From Chryseomicrobium palamuruense (GTDB lineage: Bacteria; Bacillota; Bacilli; Bacillales_A; Planococcaceae), in the NCBI RefSeq assembly GCF_042649045.1, contig NZ_JBHSEF010000023.1:124001-188000 (forward strand): DNA of 64,000 nt. The letters run 5' to 3'. Of the stretch, positions 1-7,274 are shown piece after piece (positions within the stretch are counted from its first letter, which is position 1; the number at the start of each line of letters is the position of its first letter). Under the pieces are notes generated by a model. The model was not told the origin of the DNA and made no database searches. It saw only the letters and a list, made by a program, of their open reading frames with translations. The translations under genes and the position numbers were made by a program.

Positions 1-935
1 TATAACATAAAGGTAGAACAAGAATATTTTTTCTTTTCCAAATTTTCAGATGAGTATTTTTTTAGTATACCTTTATCAACGAGGTTTGTCATGACATGCC
101 CAAAATCCCCGTTAACCACTACTTCGTCGGCTGTAACTCTTTCTCCAGACTCAAGTAGTAACCCTGTCACTTTCTTACCATCGAGAATAAATTTTTTCAC
201 CCCTGTATCTAAATGAATTCTCCCTCCAAATTCTCCAAGCACCTTGGCCATCGAATGGGAAAGCTGATTCACACCACCAATCGGGTGATAGATTCCATAG
301 GCATGTTCCATATAAGAGAGGATGGAAAAAGCACCCGGACACTCCCATGGTGACATCCCCAGATATTTTGACTGAAACGTGAAAGCAAGCTTCAATTCTT
401 CTTGGTCAAAGTATCTACTCAATACATCATGTAGCGTCTTTCCAAGTTCTAGTTCAGGCAATGCTTTAATTACACCTGGACGCATATAGTGAATCAATTT
501 ATCCATACGAGATTGTAGAATTGGAGTGAGTGCTGCTAATTTACGACCGCTTTCAGTCATAAATTGATCGTATCCCTCACTGTTTCCTGGATACGCTTCT
601 TCAATACGACGTTTCATTTCTTGTTGATCTCGTGTCATTCCTAGTTTCCGTTTCCCATCAAACGTCAATTCATACATTTCCGGAAGCTCGACAAGGTCCA
701 TGTAGTCGTGCATGTTTCTCCCAGCTGCTTGAAAGAGTTCATCGACAATATGAACCATACTTAAAAACGTAGGTCCCATATCAAATCGATAGTCTCCTAG
801 CTCAATTGCTGAATTACGGCCTCCGACTGTTTCGTTCTTTTCATAAACGTCCACTTGGTATCCTTTTGAAGCGAGCAACATGGCCGCCGCAAGACCACCT
901 GGCCCTGCACCGACAACTGCTATTTTCTTTTTCAT
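1..935 (-). CDS. Phytoene desaturase family FAD oxidoreductase (CrtN/CrtP-like), partial
   Basis: Carotenoid desaturase/oxidase-type flavoprotein; the family introduces double bonds into, or oxidises, C30/C40 carotenoid precursors at the membrane. Read from the complement, the ATG at 935-933 follows an AAGAGGAGG site. The N-terminus has the dinucleotide-binding motif VGAGPGGLAAAMLLA, then YEKNETVGGRNS and FDMGPTFL, all typical of the CrtI/CrtN family. About 311 codons are visible with no stop, so roughly the last third (family length near 500 residues) lies beyond the left edge. A perfect palindrome sits in its promoter region. The exact substrate (phytoene, dehydrosqualene or an apocarotenoid) cannot be read from this part. 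Confidence 0.85.
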   Translation of the reverse strand, partial: MKKKIAVVGAGPGGLAAAMLLASKGYQVDVYEKNETVGGRNSAIELGDYRFDMGPTFLSMVHIVDELFQAAGRNMHDYMDLVELPEMYELTFDGKRKLGMTRDQQEMKRRIEEAYPGNSEGYDQFMTESGRKLAALTPILQSRMDKLIHYMRPGVIKALPELELGKTLHDVLSRYFDQEELKLAFTFQSKYLGMSPWECPGAFSILSYMEHAYGIYHPIGGVNQLSHSMAKVLGEFGGRIHLDTGVKKFILDGKKVTGLLLESGERVTADEVVVNGDFGHVMTNLVDKGILKKYSSENLEKKKYSCSTFML

Positions 936-960
936 GATGGCCCTCCTCTTTGTACAACAA

Positions 961-979
961 TTGTATAATGATTATACAA
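961..979. promoter_or_regulatory. Palindromic operator candidate upstream of the carotenoid desaturase
   Basis: The sequence TTGTATAATGATTATACAA is a 19-bp perfect inverted repeat (9-bp arms, one central base), 26 bp upstream of the desaturase start. A further TTGTATAA half occurs at about 1024-1031 and a variant TTGTACAA half precedes it. This architecture suits a TetR- or MerR-type repressor. The cognate regulator is not in the window. Confidence 0.5.
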
Positions 980-1160
980 CCTTTTTTCTTATTATGCCAT
1001 TAAGAGCTTTATTTTGTGATATTTTGTATAACCTTCGAAGAATGTTGTTGTAAAAGAATGATAGACGTTTAGTTTTACCTCGCCTTTTAAGTGTGTGTGT
1101 TCTATAACCTTACGTCTATGAAAAGTAAAAAATGCCCACCTCGAAAGGTGAGCAAGTGAA

Positions 1161-1679
1161 TTACGCTTTTTTAGCTGTTGACAGTTGTGGTTGGAGGGGA
1201 GGAGTAATGAGCCAAGCTTTTTCCTTCATTAAACGTAGCCATTTCGCTCCAGCAAGTGCTTTCGATGCATGGAATTGTCCGAATAACATCGCTACGTCTT
1301 CACGAACGCATTGACCCATGACCATGCTGCACGAAACGAGTCCTTGTCCCAAGTTCATGCTAACTGTATTCGCAATTTCCGGATCAAGTACACGAGCCCC
1401 AGGTGGAATGGTCTCTGCATCAGCAACTGGTCGCTCTGGTGTTTCTGGAGGGAGGGGAATGCCATTTTCTTTCAACAATTGCGTTAACTTGACGGTCTCT
1501 TCTTCCATCGTTTTGTGAAGATCCTGCAATTCCCGCTTCAAATCATCGTCCCCTGCATGATTGTTCAGTGTTTCGTACAACCGTAGCAATCCATTCGTTG
1601 ACAATAAGTATGCCCAAATCCCTGTAATTTCACCTACATGTAACGGTTCTTTAGACGGATTTCCTGATAAAATACCCAA
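1161..1679 (-). CDS. DUF3231 family protein
   Basis: A 172-residue soluble, mainly helical protein matching the DUF3231 family common in Bacillus and relatives. No biochemical function is established for the family; its helical-bundle pattern resembles ferritin-like proteins. Translation starts at a TTG (1679) 8 nt after GAGGAGG. Visible features include a central proline-rich turn (PLPPETPERP) and a C-terminal half with spaced Cys, Met, His and Glu residues. It is followed by about 225 bp of non-coding DNA before the desaturase, so it is probably its own transcript. The assignment rests on overall sequence resemblance only. Confidence 0.7.
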   Translation of the reverse strand: MGILSGNPSKEPLHVGEITGIWAYLLSTNGLLRLYETLNNHAGDDDLKRELQDLHKTMEEETVKLTQLLKENGIPLPPETPERPVADAETIPPGARVLDPEIANTVSMNLGQGLVSCSMVMGQCVREDVAMLFGQFHASKALAGAKWLRLMKEKAWLITPPLQPQLSTAKKA

Positions 1680-1742
1680 CTATGTGACCTCCTCTTCGGT
1701 AATCATAGTTAGGTTGTGTGGAATTAAAAAAATTATTCATTT

Positions 1743-2378
1743 TTAAATGAGTGTGGCTACTGAGAAGAAATGGCACACACTAGCTGCCAATACAAAAACA
1801 TGCCAGACCGCGTGATGATAGGAAAAGCCGCGCCACACGTAGAAAATAGCGCCTACAGTGTAGAGTACACCACCAGCAACCAGTAAAATGAGCCCTTCTT
1901 GTGTCATCGAGGCTGTTAATGGATTCCAGGCAAAAACGATTAACCAGCCCATGACCACATATAAAAAAGTAGAAAGCTTCACAAAGCGCTTCACAAAATA
2001 CAATTTAAACAATGTGCCGGCAATGGCAAGGCTCCAGACGATACCGAACAACACCCAAGCGAGTGTTCCTTGGACAGCCAAAAATAAAAACGGTGTATAG
2101 GTTCCGGCAATGAACCAATAAATCGATGAATGATCTAGCCATTCGAACCAGTCTTTAGCTTTCCCTTCCGGAAAACTGTGCACGAGAGTCGAGGCTGTGT
2201 AGAGTACCAGCATACTCCCACCAAACAATGTAAAGCTGACTACATGCCACGCGGTGCCATAGCGGGCTCCTGCCACAACGAGAATGACGAGTGCCGCGAT
2301 ACTTAAGAGCATGCCAATACCATGAATCAAAGCATTCATGAATTCTTCGCGTTTTGTAAAAGTATGTGTTGTATCCAA
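1743..2378 (-). CDS. trhA: TrhA / hemolysin III family membrane protein
   Basis: Member of the PAQR-related hemolysin III family (YplQ/TrhA in B. subtilis), proposed to influence membrane energetics and lipid homeostasis; hemolytic activity is not implied. About 211 residues form seven hydrophobic segments. The conserved family residues are present: an early NALIHGIG, then TLVHSFP with WLDHSSIYWFIAGTYTPF, and near the C-terminus HHAVWHVFVLAASVCHFF, whose histidines form the putative metal site. A GTG at 2387 lies inside the RBS, so the TTG at 2378, spaced 8 nt from AAGGAG, is the better start. It stands alone between the DUF3231 gene and the epimerase gene. Confidence 0.85.
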   Translation of the reverse strand: MDTTHTFTKREEFMNALIHGIGMLLSIAALVILVVAGARYGTAWHVVSFTLFGGSMLVLYTASTLVHSFPEGKAKDWFEWLDHSSIYWFIAGTYTPFLFLAVQGTLAWVLFGIVWSLAIAGTLFKLYFVKRFVKLSTFLYVVMGWLIVFAWNPLTASMTQEGLILLVAGGVLYTVGAIFYVWRGFSYHHAVWHVFVLAASVCHFFSVATLI

Positions 2379-2463
2379 ACCGATCACTCCTTACTCCCCA
2401 CTCTACGCTTTTCCTATGGAGGAAAACAGTGACAGCTGTCACTCTTTCAAATGACAGGTGTTG

Positions 2464-3357
2464 TTAGTTCGAGGATTCTGCAGTAGCTAGCTCACGAATT
2501 TGTTGTTCGACAAGTTCATGAACATCCGAAAATCGAAAACCTTTTTCAGCAGCAAATGCGGTGGTTTGTGCGAGCGATCCGCCCAGGTCGTATGGGCTGC
2601 GATTGGTAGTCGCCTCATCTGAAATCGAGTAGGAATGACCGGTGATACCCGCAATCTTATCTAGGAGTTCACGAATCGAATAGCTTCCGTCAGAGCCTGC
2701 ATTGATCGGTCCGAAGAACTCACTTTTCGCAACAGCCACTAAAAATTCGGCCGCATCTTTTGAATCAATAAATCCAAAGCGTGCGCCCGGATTTACAGAG
2801 CCTACAGGTTGATTTTCAAGAACCGCACGTACATGAAAAGCAAATCGCTCTGTATAATCATCTGCTCCAATAATAAATGGGAACCGAACGGTTACGACTG
2901 AACACGGAGCTTGTTGGTAGAGAACGGCTTCTGATGCCCTTTTTGCTTCCTGATATCCCGAAAACCCTGCGTACTCTTCCCGACTTTTGTAATGAATATC
3001 AAATTGACGCGGGTCAAAATCATCTTCCGTTAAGTGATCTCCTTCATCATAGACTGCGACTGATGAGATAAATACATACTTACCAATTCCTTCACCTAGT
3101 GCTTCCACCACTTCGCGAACTTCAACAGGAGAATAGCATGTATGGTCAAATACCACATCATATTTTTTTCCAGTTAAAGCAGCTGCCACACTTTTTCCGT
3201 CCGTGCGGTCGAGTGTTAACCGGTGGACCGTCTGCCCAAAGTCATCTGCCGCCTTCCCCCGTGTAGCAATTGTAACGTCGACACCTTGTTCCACTAAGAG
3301 TTGAACGACACGTTTCCCTACAAATTGAGTTCCACCTAAAATCAATGCTGTTTTCAT
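2464..3357 (-). CDS. NAD-dependent epimerase/dehydratase family protein
   Basis: Extended short-chain dehydrogenase of 297 residues. The N-terminal Rossmann motif GGTQFVG (residues 8-14) binds NAD(P), and a YxxxK pair (Tyr135, Lys139 in GYQEAK) fits the catalytic dyad of the family. The C-terminal part resembles sugar epimerases and mRNA-binding-type epimerases. The substrate cannot be assigned. ATG at 3357 follows GAGGAGAGAG. The gene lies 14 nt downstream of the yhfI-like gene on the same strand, so the two are probably co-transcribed. Confidence 0.8.
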   Translation of the reverse strand: MKTALILGGTQFVGKRVVQLLVEQGVDVTIATRGKAADDFGQTVHRLTLDRTDGKSVAAALTGKKYDVVFDHTCYSPVEVREVVEALGEGIGKYVFISSVAVYDEGDHLTEDDFDPRQFDIHYKSREEYAGFSGYQEAKRASEAVLYQQAPCSVVTVRFPFIIGADDYTERFAFHVRAVLENQPVGSVNPGARFGFIDSKDAAEFLVAVAKSEFFGPINAGSDGSYSIRELLDKIAGITGHSYSISDEATTNRSPYDLGGSLAQTTAFAAEKGFRFSDVHELVEQQIRELATAESSN

Positions 3358-3371
3358 AGCTCTCTCTCCTC

Positions 3372-4106
3372 TTAAAGGGTAATCACCTGTTTGGTCGATG
3401 CCAGTTCAACAGGCCCCGTATAGCGTTTTTTTGCTTCGGTTACTAAAATCGATCGGTCTCCGTACTGTGGCAAATGCGTGAGAACAAGCCGCTTCACATT
3501 CGCTTGTGCGGCAAGCTTTCCAGCCTCTTCGCCTGTCATATGCCCTTGAATCTTGCCAGCATATTGCGGATATACATTGGCTTCACTTACAAGAAGGTCA
3601 GCTTCTTGTGCAAAGGGAACTAAATCATCTGTCCACTGGGTATCTGCTGTGAAGACAACAACTTTGCCTCCTGCTTCAATTCGGTACGCCAGACAATAGA
3701 CCGGATGAATGGTGGGACAAACGGAAATATGAAAAGGCCCAATTTCGAAGGAAGCCCCTTCCATTACTTCCTTCCCTTCGGTCACTCCTTTGTAACTTAA
3801 CTTCTCAAATTCCACGGAATCTTGTGTGTGTCCATAGATCGGGATCACCTTCGATAAATTGCCGAGCTGTGTTTGAATCATCGCTGCGTGTTGCAGCACC
3901 CCAATATCTGCTACATGATCCGGATGGTAATGACTAATGAGTACGGCATCGAGCTCTTCTATTGTTCCCAGTGTCAGATAAGTAGAAAGCACGGCACTCC
4001 CACAATCGAACAATAGCCGTGTACCTTCGTATTCGATGAGGAAAGAAGAGGTGGCTTCTCCCGCTTCGGGATAGCCGCCCCACATGCCAATTGTCGTTAT
4101 TTTCAT
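3372..4106 (-). CDS. yhfI: YhfI-type MBL fold metallo-hydrolase
   Basis: Metallo-beta-lactamase fold hydrolase of about 244 residues, closest in style to B. subtilis YhfI and RNase Z-like proteins. The dinuclear metal motif HYHPDH is at residues 59-64, with further ligands in the conserved FTADTQW segment and the C-terminal LTHLPQYGD segment. A substrate is not known for YhfI; phosphodiesters are plausible from the family. An upstream in-frame GTG (4115) is less likely than the ATG at 4106, which is spaced 8 nt from AAGGAG. It is divergent from the EAL gene across about 130 bp. Confidence 0.8.
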   Translation of the reverse strand: MKITTIGMWGGYPEAGEATSSFLIEYEGTRLLFDCGSAVLSTYLTLGTIEELDAVLISHYHPDHVADIGVLQHAAMIQTQLGNLSKVIPIYGHTQDSVEFEKLSYKGVTEGKEVMEGASFEIGPFHISVCPTIHPVYCLAYRIEAGGKVVVFTADTQWTDDLVPFAQEADLLVSEANVYPQYAGKIQGHMTGEEAGKLAAQANVKRLVLTHLPQYGDRSILVTEAKKRYTGPVELASTKQVITL

Positions 4107-4234
4107 TGCACTCACTCCTTCACATCTTTTTGCTAGTATCTATTCTACCTATTTTCTTTGTGTATTGCATTTTTATGCAAAGCGGAACATGATATAATAC
4201 TAAAATTAAATTGTACTTAAAAGGAGCCTTGGCG

Positions 4235-5449
4235 ATGGATGCATTAAAAATTATGGACCAACTTGATCAACTACGACCTGCCCTGCAACCGATTGTCAGT
4301 GCCATTACCCATCAGATTGTCGGCTACGAAGTTTTAGGACGCTTTGCCACAGAGGACGGAGTGATTTCCCTCGGCCCCTTCTTCAACGATCCGGAAATTC
4401 CGGAAGACTTCAAAAATGAGATTGATGGACACTTACTAAATCTAGCCGTCGACCACATGCTCGAACAAAAATTACCTGGCTATCTTTCTATCAATCGCAG
4501 TGGGGCTCAACTTCTTGCCGATGACGGAGAAGTATTGCTTCAACAGCTTGAGAAACAAGAGAAAAAAGGGTTTCGTATGGACCGTTTTGTGCTTGAAGTC
4601 ACAGAGCATGATATCGCTGGAGACTTTGAAAACTTGAGTCATTTGCTGCGTTACTATAAAACGTATGGCCTCCAGCTAGCGATTGACCATATCGGGGGAG
4701 AAAGTTCGAATATCGATCGTATCCGGACCTTACAACCGCATATACTCAAGATTAATGCATCGTTAACTCGCTCATCGAATCTTGAAAACTTCCAAGACGT
4801 CTTACATACATTATCCGTCCTTGCCCGCCGCATTGGGGCTGTTCTTGCCTACGAACACATTGAGGATGTCAACCAATTGTATTTTGCGTGGAAGAATAAC
4901 GGCCATTATTATCAAGGATACTATTTAGGCAAGCCATCCTGCACTCTTACCTCTAATCAAGCCTTAGCCATTCCGATTACGGAGCAAATTCATGAATTTG
5001 TAGAGCGAGAAAAACAATTGATTCAGCAGCGTTTGGCATTTGCGGAAGCGTGCGGCATGCGACTGAAGAAACTCCGGAAATGGCAGTCGGAAGAACGAGC
5101 AGACGCGTTACTCCATGACGCACAAGGTTTGTTTGATGAAGAAGCCTTTCGTCTGTATATTTGCGACAGCAACGGCAGACAGGTGTCTTCCAACTTGCGC
5201 AGGCATGGAGAGGCCTGGTCACTAGAAGAAGACATTCGCGGGGCAAACTGGGCGTTCCGTCCCTACTTTTTAGAGACGATGTTACAGATGCAACTAACAC
5301 ATAAAGGCAGACTATCAGATTTGTATTCCGATATTGAAACCCGCGAGTTCATTCGGACGTTTAGCTACCCACTAACAAATGACTACTTCTTGTTTATTGA
5401 TATCAGCTCGTCGTTTTTGACGGAACGAGATTATCTGTTTATGAATTAA
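4235..5449 (+). CDS. ykuI: YkuI-like EAL domain c-di-GMP-binding protein
   Basis: A 404-residue cytoplasmic protein with an N-terminal EAL domain (about 1-255) and a C-terminal YkuI_C/PAS-like sensor domain (about 270-404), the architecture of B. subtilis YkuI. The EAL motif reads YEVLGRF (Glu32), followed by NRSG (Asn87) and EVTE (Glu121, Glu124). The metal-binding DDFG position reads DHIG (Asp151, His152), so one acidic ligand is replaced. YkuI itself binds c-di-GMP without clear phosphodiesterase activity, and the changed ligand fits a receptor role here. ATG at 4235 follows AAAGGAG; an upstream in-frame TTG at 4211 has no RBS. Confidence 0.85.
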   Translation: MDALKIMDQLDQLRPALQPIVSAITHQIVGYEVLGRFATEDGVISLGPFFNDPEIPEDFKNEIDGHLLNLAVDHMLEQKLPGYLSINRSGAQLLADDGEVLLQQLEKQEKKGFRMDRFVLEVTEHDIAGDFENLSHLLRYYKTYGLQLAIDHIGGESSNIDRIRTLQPHILKINASLTRSSNLENFQDVLHTLSVLARRIGAVLAYEHIEDVNQLYFAWKNNGHYYQGYYLGKPSCTLTSNQALAIPITEQIHEFVEREKQLIQQRLAFAEACGMRLKKLRKWQSEERADALLHDAQGLFDEEAFRLYICDSNGRQVSSNLRRHGEAWSLEEDIRGANWAFRPYFLETMLQMQLTHKGRLSDLYSDIETREFIRTFSYPLTNDYFLFIDISSSFLTERDYLFMN

Positions 5450-5490
5450 CTTTTAGATGTGTTGACAGCTTGCACGTCGAGCGACCGTTC

Positions 5491-5595
5491 ATTAGCCATG
5501 AAATGAGATTTATTGACCATGAACTGAGATTTATTAGCCATGAACTGAGATTTATTAGCCATGACATGAGATTTATTAGCCATGACAAGCATTCC
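5491..5595 (+). repeat. 21-bp tandem repeat, four full copies plus a partial one
   Basis: Unit ATTAGCCATGAACTGAGATTT at 5491, 5512, 5533 and 5554, with a decayed fifth copy from 5575. Copies differ at only one or two positions. The unit length is a multiple of three, and in one frame the copies read as the heptapeptide ISHELRF (variants IDHELRF, ISHDMRF) with no interrupting stop. No RBS-preceded start codon opens that frame, so I treat it as a repeat and not a gene. It lies between ykuI and pgeF and contains the upstream ATG candidate of pgeF. Confidence 0.9.
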
Positions 5596-5656
5596 TTTAG
5601 CCGCAAAACGTATGATGGGAACCAATCAATTCAATAGACGAAAGGTGCGAATCACC

Positions 5657-6415
5657 ATGAAACTCGAACATCCAATCACAGGCGTTACATGGGGCATTAC
5701 TATGAAATCCCATGAACGTCCGGAGAACAACAACATGGCTTTGCATACGTGCGAGAATCCGGAGGATATTTTGGCGAACCGGGAAGTTCTTGCGCAAGAG
5801 CTCGGTGTGCCACTTGATCAATTTGTCCTTGCGAACCAAACGCATAGCGACCACTGTCATGAAGTAACTGCAGCAGATCAAGGGAGAGGCGCGTTTTCTG
5901 TGGATACCGCTATACCCGACACCGATGCGCTGTTTACTTATGAACCGGACCTCGTACTCGGGACCTTTACTGCCGATTGTGTACCTATGCTCTTTTGGAG
6001 TACAAGCTCGCAGGTAATCGGCAGTGTCCATTCCGGTTGGCAAGGAACCGTAAAAGAGATCGTACCAAAACTGCTTGTCCACTTAAAAGAGGAGAAAAAA
6101 GAGGAGTTATCGAATGTACATGTCGTTTTAGGACCTGCCTTAAGCCAAGAGAAGTTTGAAGTCGATGCAGATGTTGCTGAGAAATATAAAGTCTTAGGGT
6201 ATGCTGATGAATGGATTGTCTACAAAGAAGAAACAAATAAATATCATATCGACAATGCGCAAACAGTACGAGCGCAATGTCTACGGGCCGGTATTTTACC
6301 AGAGCACATTCATGTCTCTCCGGTATGTACATTTCAAGCAGCGGACGGCTTCTCATACCGCCAAAATAAACAAGACGGCAGGCACTTAGGATTTATTTTC
6401 CGACATAATGATTAA
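5657..6415 (+). CDS. pgeF: PgeF / YlmD-type laccase-domain purine nucleoside phosphorylase
   Basis: Multicopper-oxidase-like (COG1496, LACC1) family protein of 252 residues. Known members are purine nucleoside phosphorylases/adenosine deaminases, and in enterobacteria act as peptidoglycan editing factor. The zinc triad is present: His63 (ANQTHSDH), Cys108 (TADCVPML) and His125 (HSGWQGT). A longer frame opens at 5582 inside the tandem repeat, but the ATG at 5657 has a suitable AAAGGTG site and matches the family N-terminus, so I use it. It stands alone and ends before the bidirectional terminator at 6503-6534. Confidence 0.85.
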   Translation: MKLEHPITGVTWGITMKSHERPENNNMALHTCENPEDILANREVLAQELGVPLDQFVLANQTHSDHCHEVTAADQGRGAFSVDTAIPDTDALFTYEPDLVLGTFTADCVPMLFWSTSSQVIGSVHSGWQGTVKEIVPKLLVHLKEEKKEELSNVHVVLGPALSQEKFEVDADVAEKYKVLGYADEWIVYKEETNKYHIDNAQTVRAQCLRAGILPEHIHVSPVCTFQAADGFSYRQNKQDGRHLGFIFRHND

Positions 6416-6502
6416 AAAGTGCCCTTAAATTATCCTCATTAACATTCCGACTCCCGCTTCCTTGATGAGGTATTTAGCTGTTGCAGGAATCCCTTAGGTA
6501 AT

Positions 6503-6534
6503 AAAAAAACGCACTCCTCGTGAGTGCGTTTTTC
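6503..6534. terminator. Bidirectional terminator between pgeF and the helicase unit
   Basis: Stem ACGCACTC (6509-6516) pairs with GAGTGCGT (6522-6529) over a 5-nt loop, flanked by A-run and T-run on the two sides. It can serve pgeF from the left and the winged-helix gene from the right. The bases before it (6432-6472) form a separate 9-bp stem without a U-run. Confidence 0.85.
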
Positions 6535-7274
6535 TATGTCCATGAAGGAGCTTCATGTTCTTCAATTTCAGCTTCTAGAAAAGCATCCCACGTATTCACT
6601 AAAGGATTCCACACCCGGACGTACGTCATTTTCTCAACCGTATCATAGAGGCGAAACTCGTAACAGGTCACCCACCGGAGTTCTCCGTCATCATAGTCCA
6701 CTAGTCCATTCAACGATTCAACAAACCCTTCCGCATGTTCCTGCTCATCCGCAAGTGTTTCTTTCACACCTTCAACGAGTTGTTCCTCATGCCGGTCGGG
6801 CACTTCATACGCCTGTGCATAGCGAAAAGGAGTGGCTGCTTCCTCGTGCGTCTCCACTTCTTCATCTGCCACTAAAAAGGTTTGATGTGTCGGACTAAAT
6901 AGAAGATCCCGATACTCTTCTTCTTGTTCTTCCTCATAGATTCCCGCCAGGAGTTGTTGCTTTCCTGCTGGCGTCAGCACATAGCCTGTCTTCGTTTCTT
7001 GTATCAACTGGTTTCGTAGAAGTTTTTCCATTAAGTCGGTGACGAACAGTTCCTCGACAACTAATAATTCAGCGATAGCTGCTGCCCGTCGGATGGGCAT
7101 CTCATCGATCACATGAAGAATCATCCGCATCAAAATATCGAGTCGGTATTTCTTTACACGTCGGAAGGTTACAGCGTACGACCATACAGGTAATTGCCAA
7201 AAGTCTCGGTGCTTGATTGTCACTGCTTTATTTCTTTCAAGTTGGCGTGCTAAATCAGTGGCTAAGTTTGACAT
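6534..7274 (-). CDS. Winged-helix-like partner protein of the large helicase
   Basis: Not assigned to a named family. A 246-residue soluble, acidic protein. Residues about 40-110 read as a winged-helix-like region (ILMRMILHVIDEMPIRRAAAIAELL, then MEKLLRNQLIQETKTGYVLTPAGKQQLL), resembling helix-turn-helix proteins in which a recognition helix is followed by a strand and TPAGKQ. The rest is acidic and without recognisable motifs. ATG at 7274 follows AGGAGGTG with 7-nt spacing and overlaps the helicase 3' end by 20 nt, so the two are translationally coupled. This suggests a dedicated partner, such as a DNA-binding or regulatory subunit. Function is unknown. Confidence 0.7.
   Translation of the reverse strand: MSNLATDLARQLERNKAVTIKHRDFWQLPVWSYAVTFRRVKKYRLDILMRMILHVIDEMPIRRAAAIAELLVVEELFVTDLMEKLLRNQLIQETKTGYVLTPAGKQQLLAGIYEEEQEEEYRDLLFSPTHQTFLVADEEVETHEEAATPFRYAQAYEVPDRHEEQLVEGVKETLADEQEHAEGFVESLNGLVDYDDGELRWVTCYEFRLYDTVEKMTYVRVWNPLVNTWDAFLEAEIEEHEAPSWT

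Noticed and set aside
1743..2378. A true hemolysin
   Set aside because: Family name is historical; sequence shows a PAQR-like seven-segment membrane protein, not a pore-forming toxin.
5491..5595. CRISPR-like array
   Set aside because: Units of 21 bp are contiguous without spacers and keep a reading frame; no cas genes are present.
5582..5656. Longer N-terminus for PgeF starting at 5582
   Set aside because: That ATG lies in the tandem repeat, has no RBS, and the family N-terminus matches the ATG at 5657.
6432..6472. Possible structured RNA after pgeF
   Set aside because: A single 9-bp stem with a 17-nt loop and no U-run or known consensus; not enough support.
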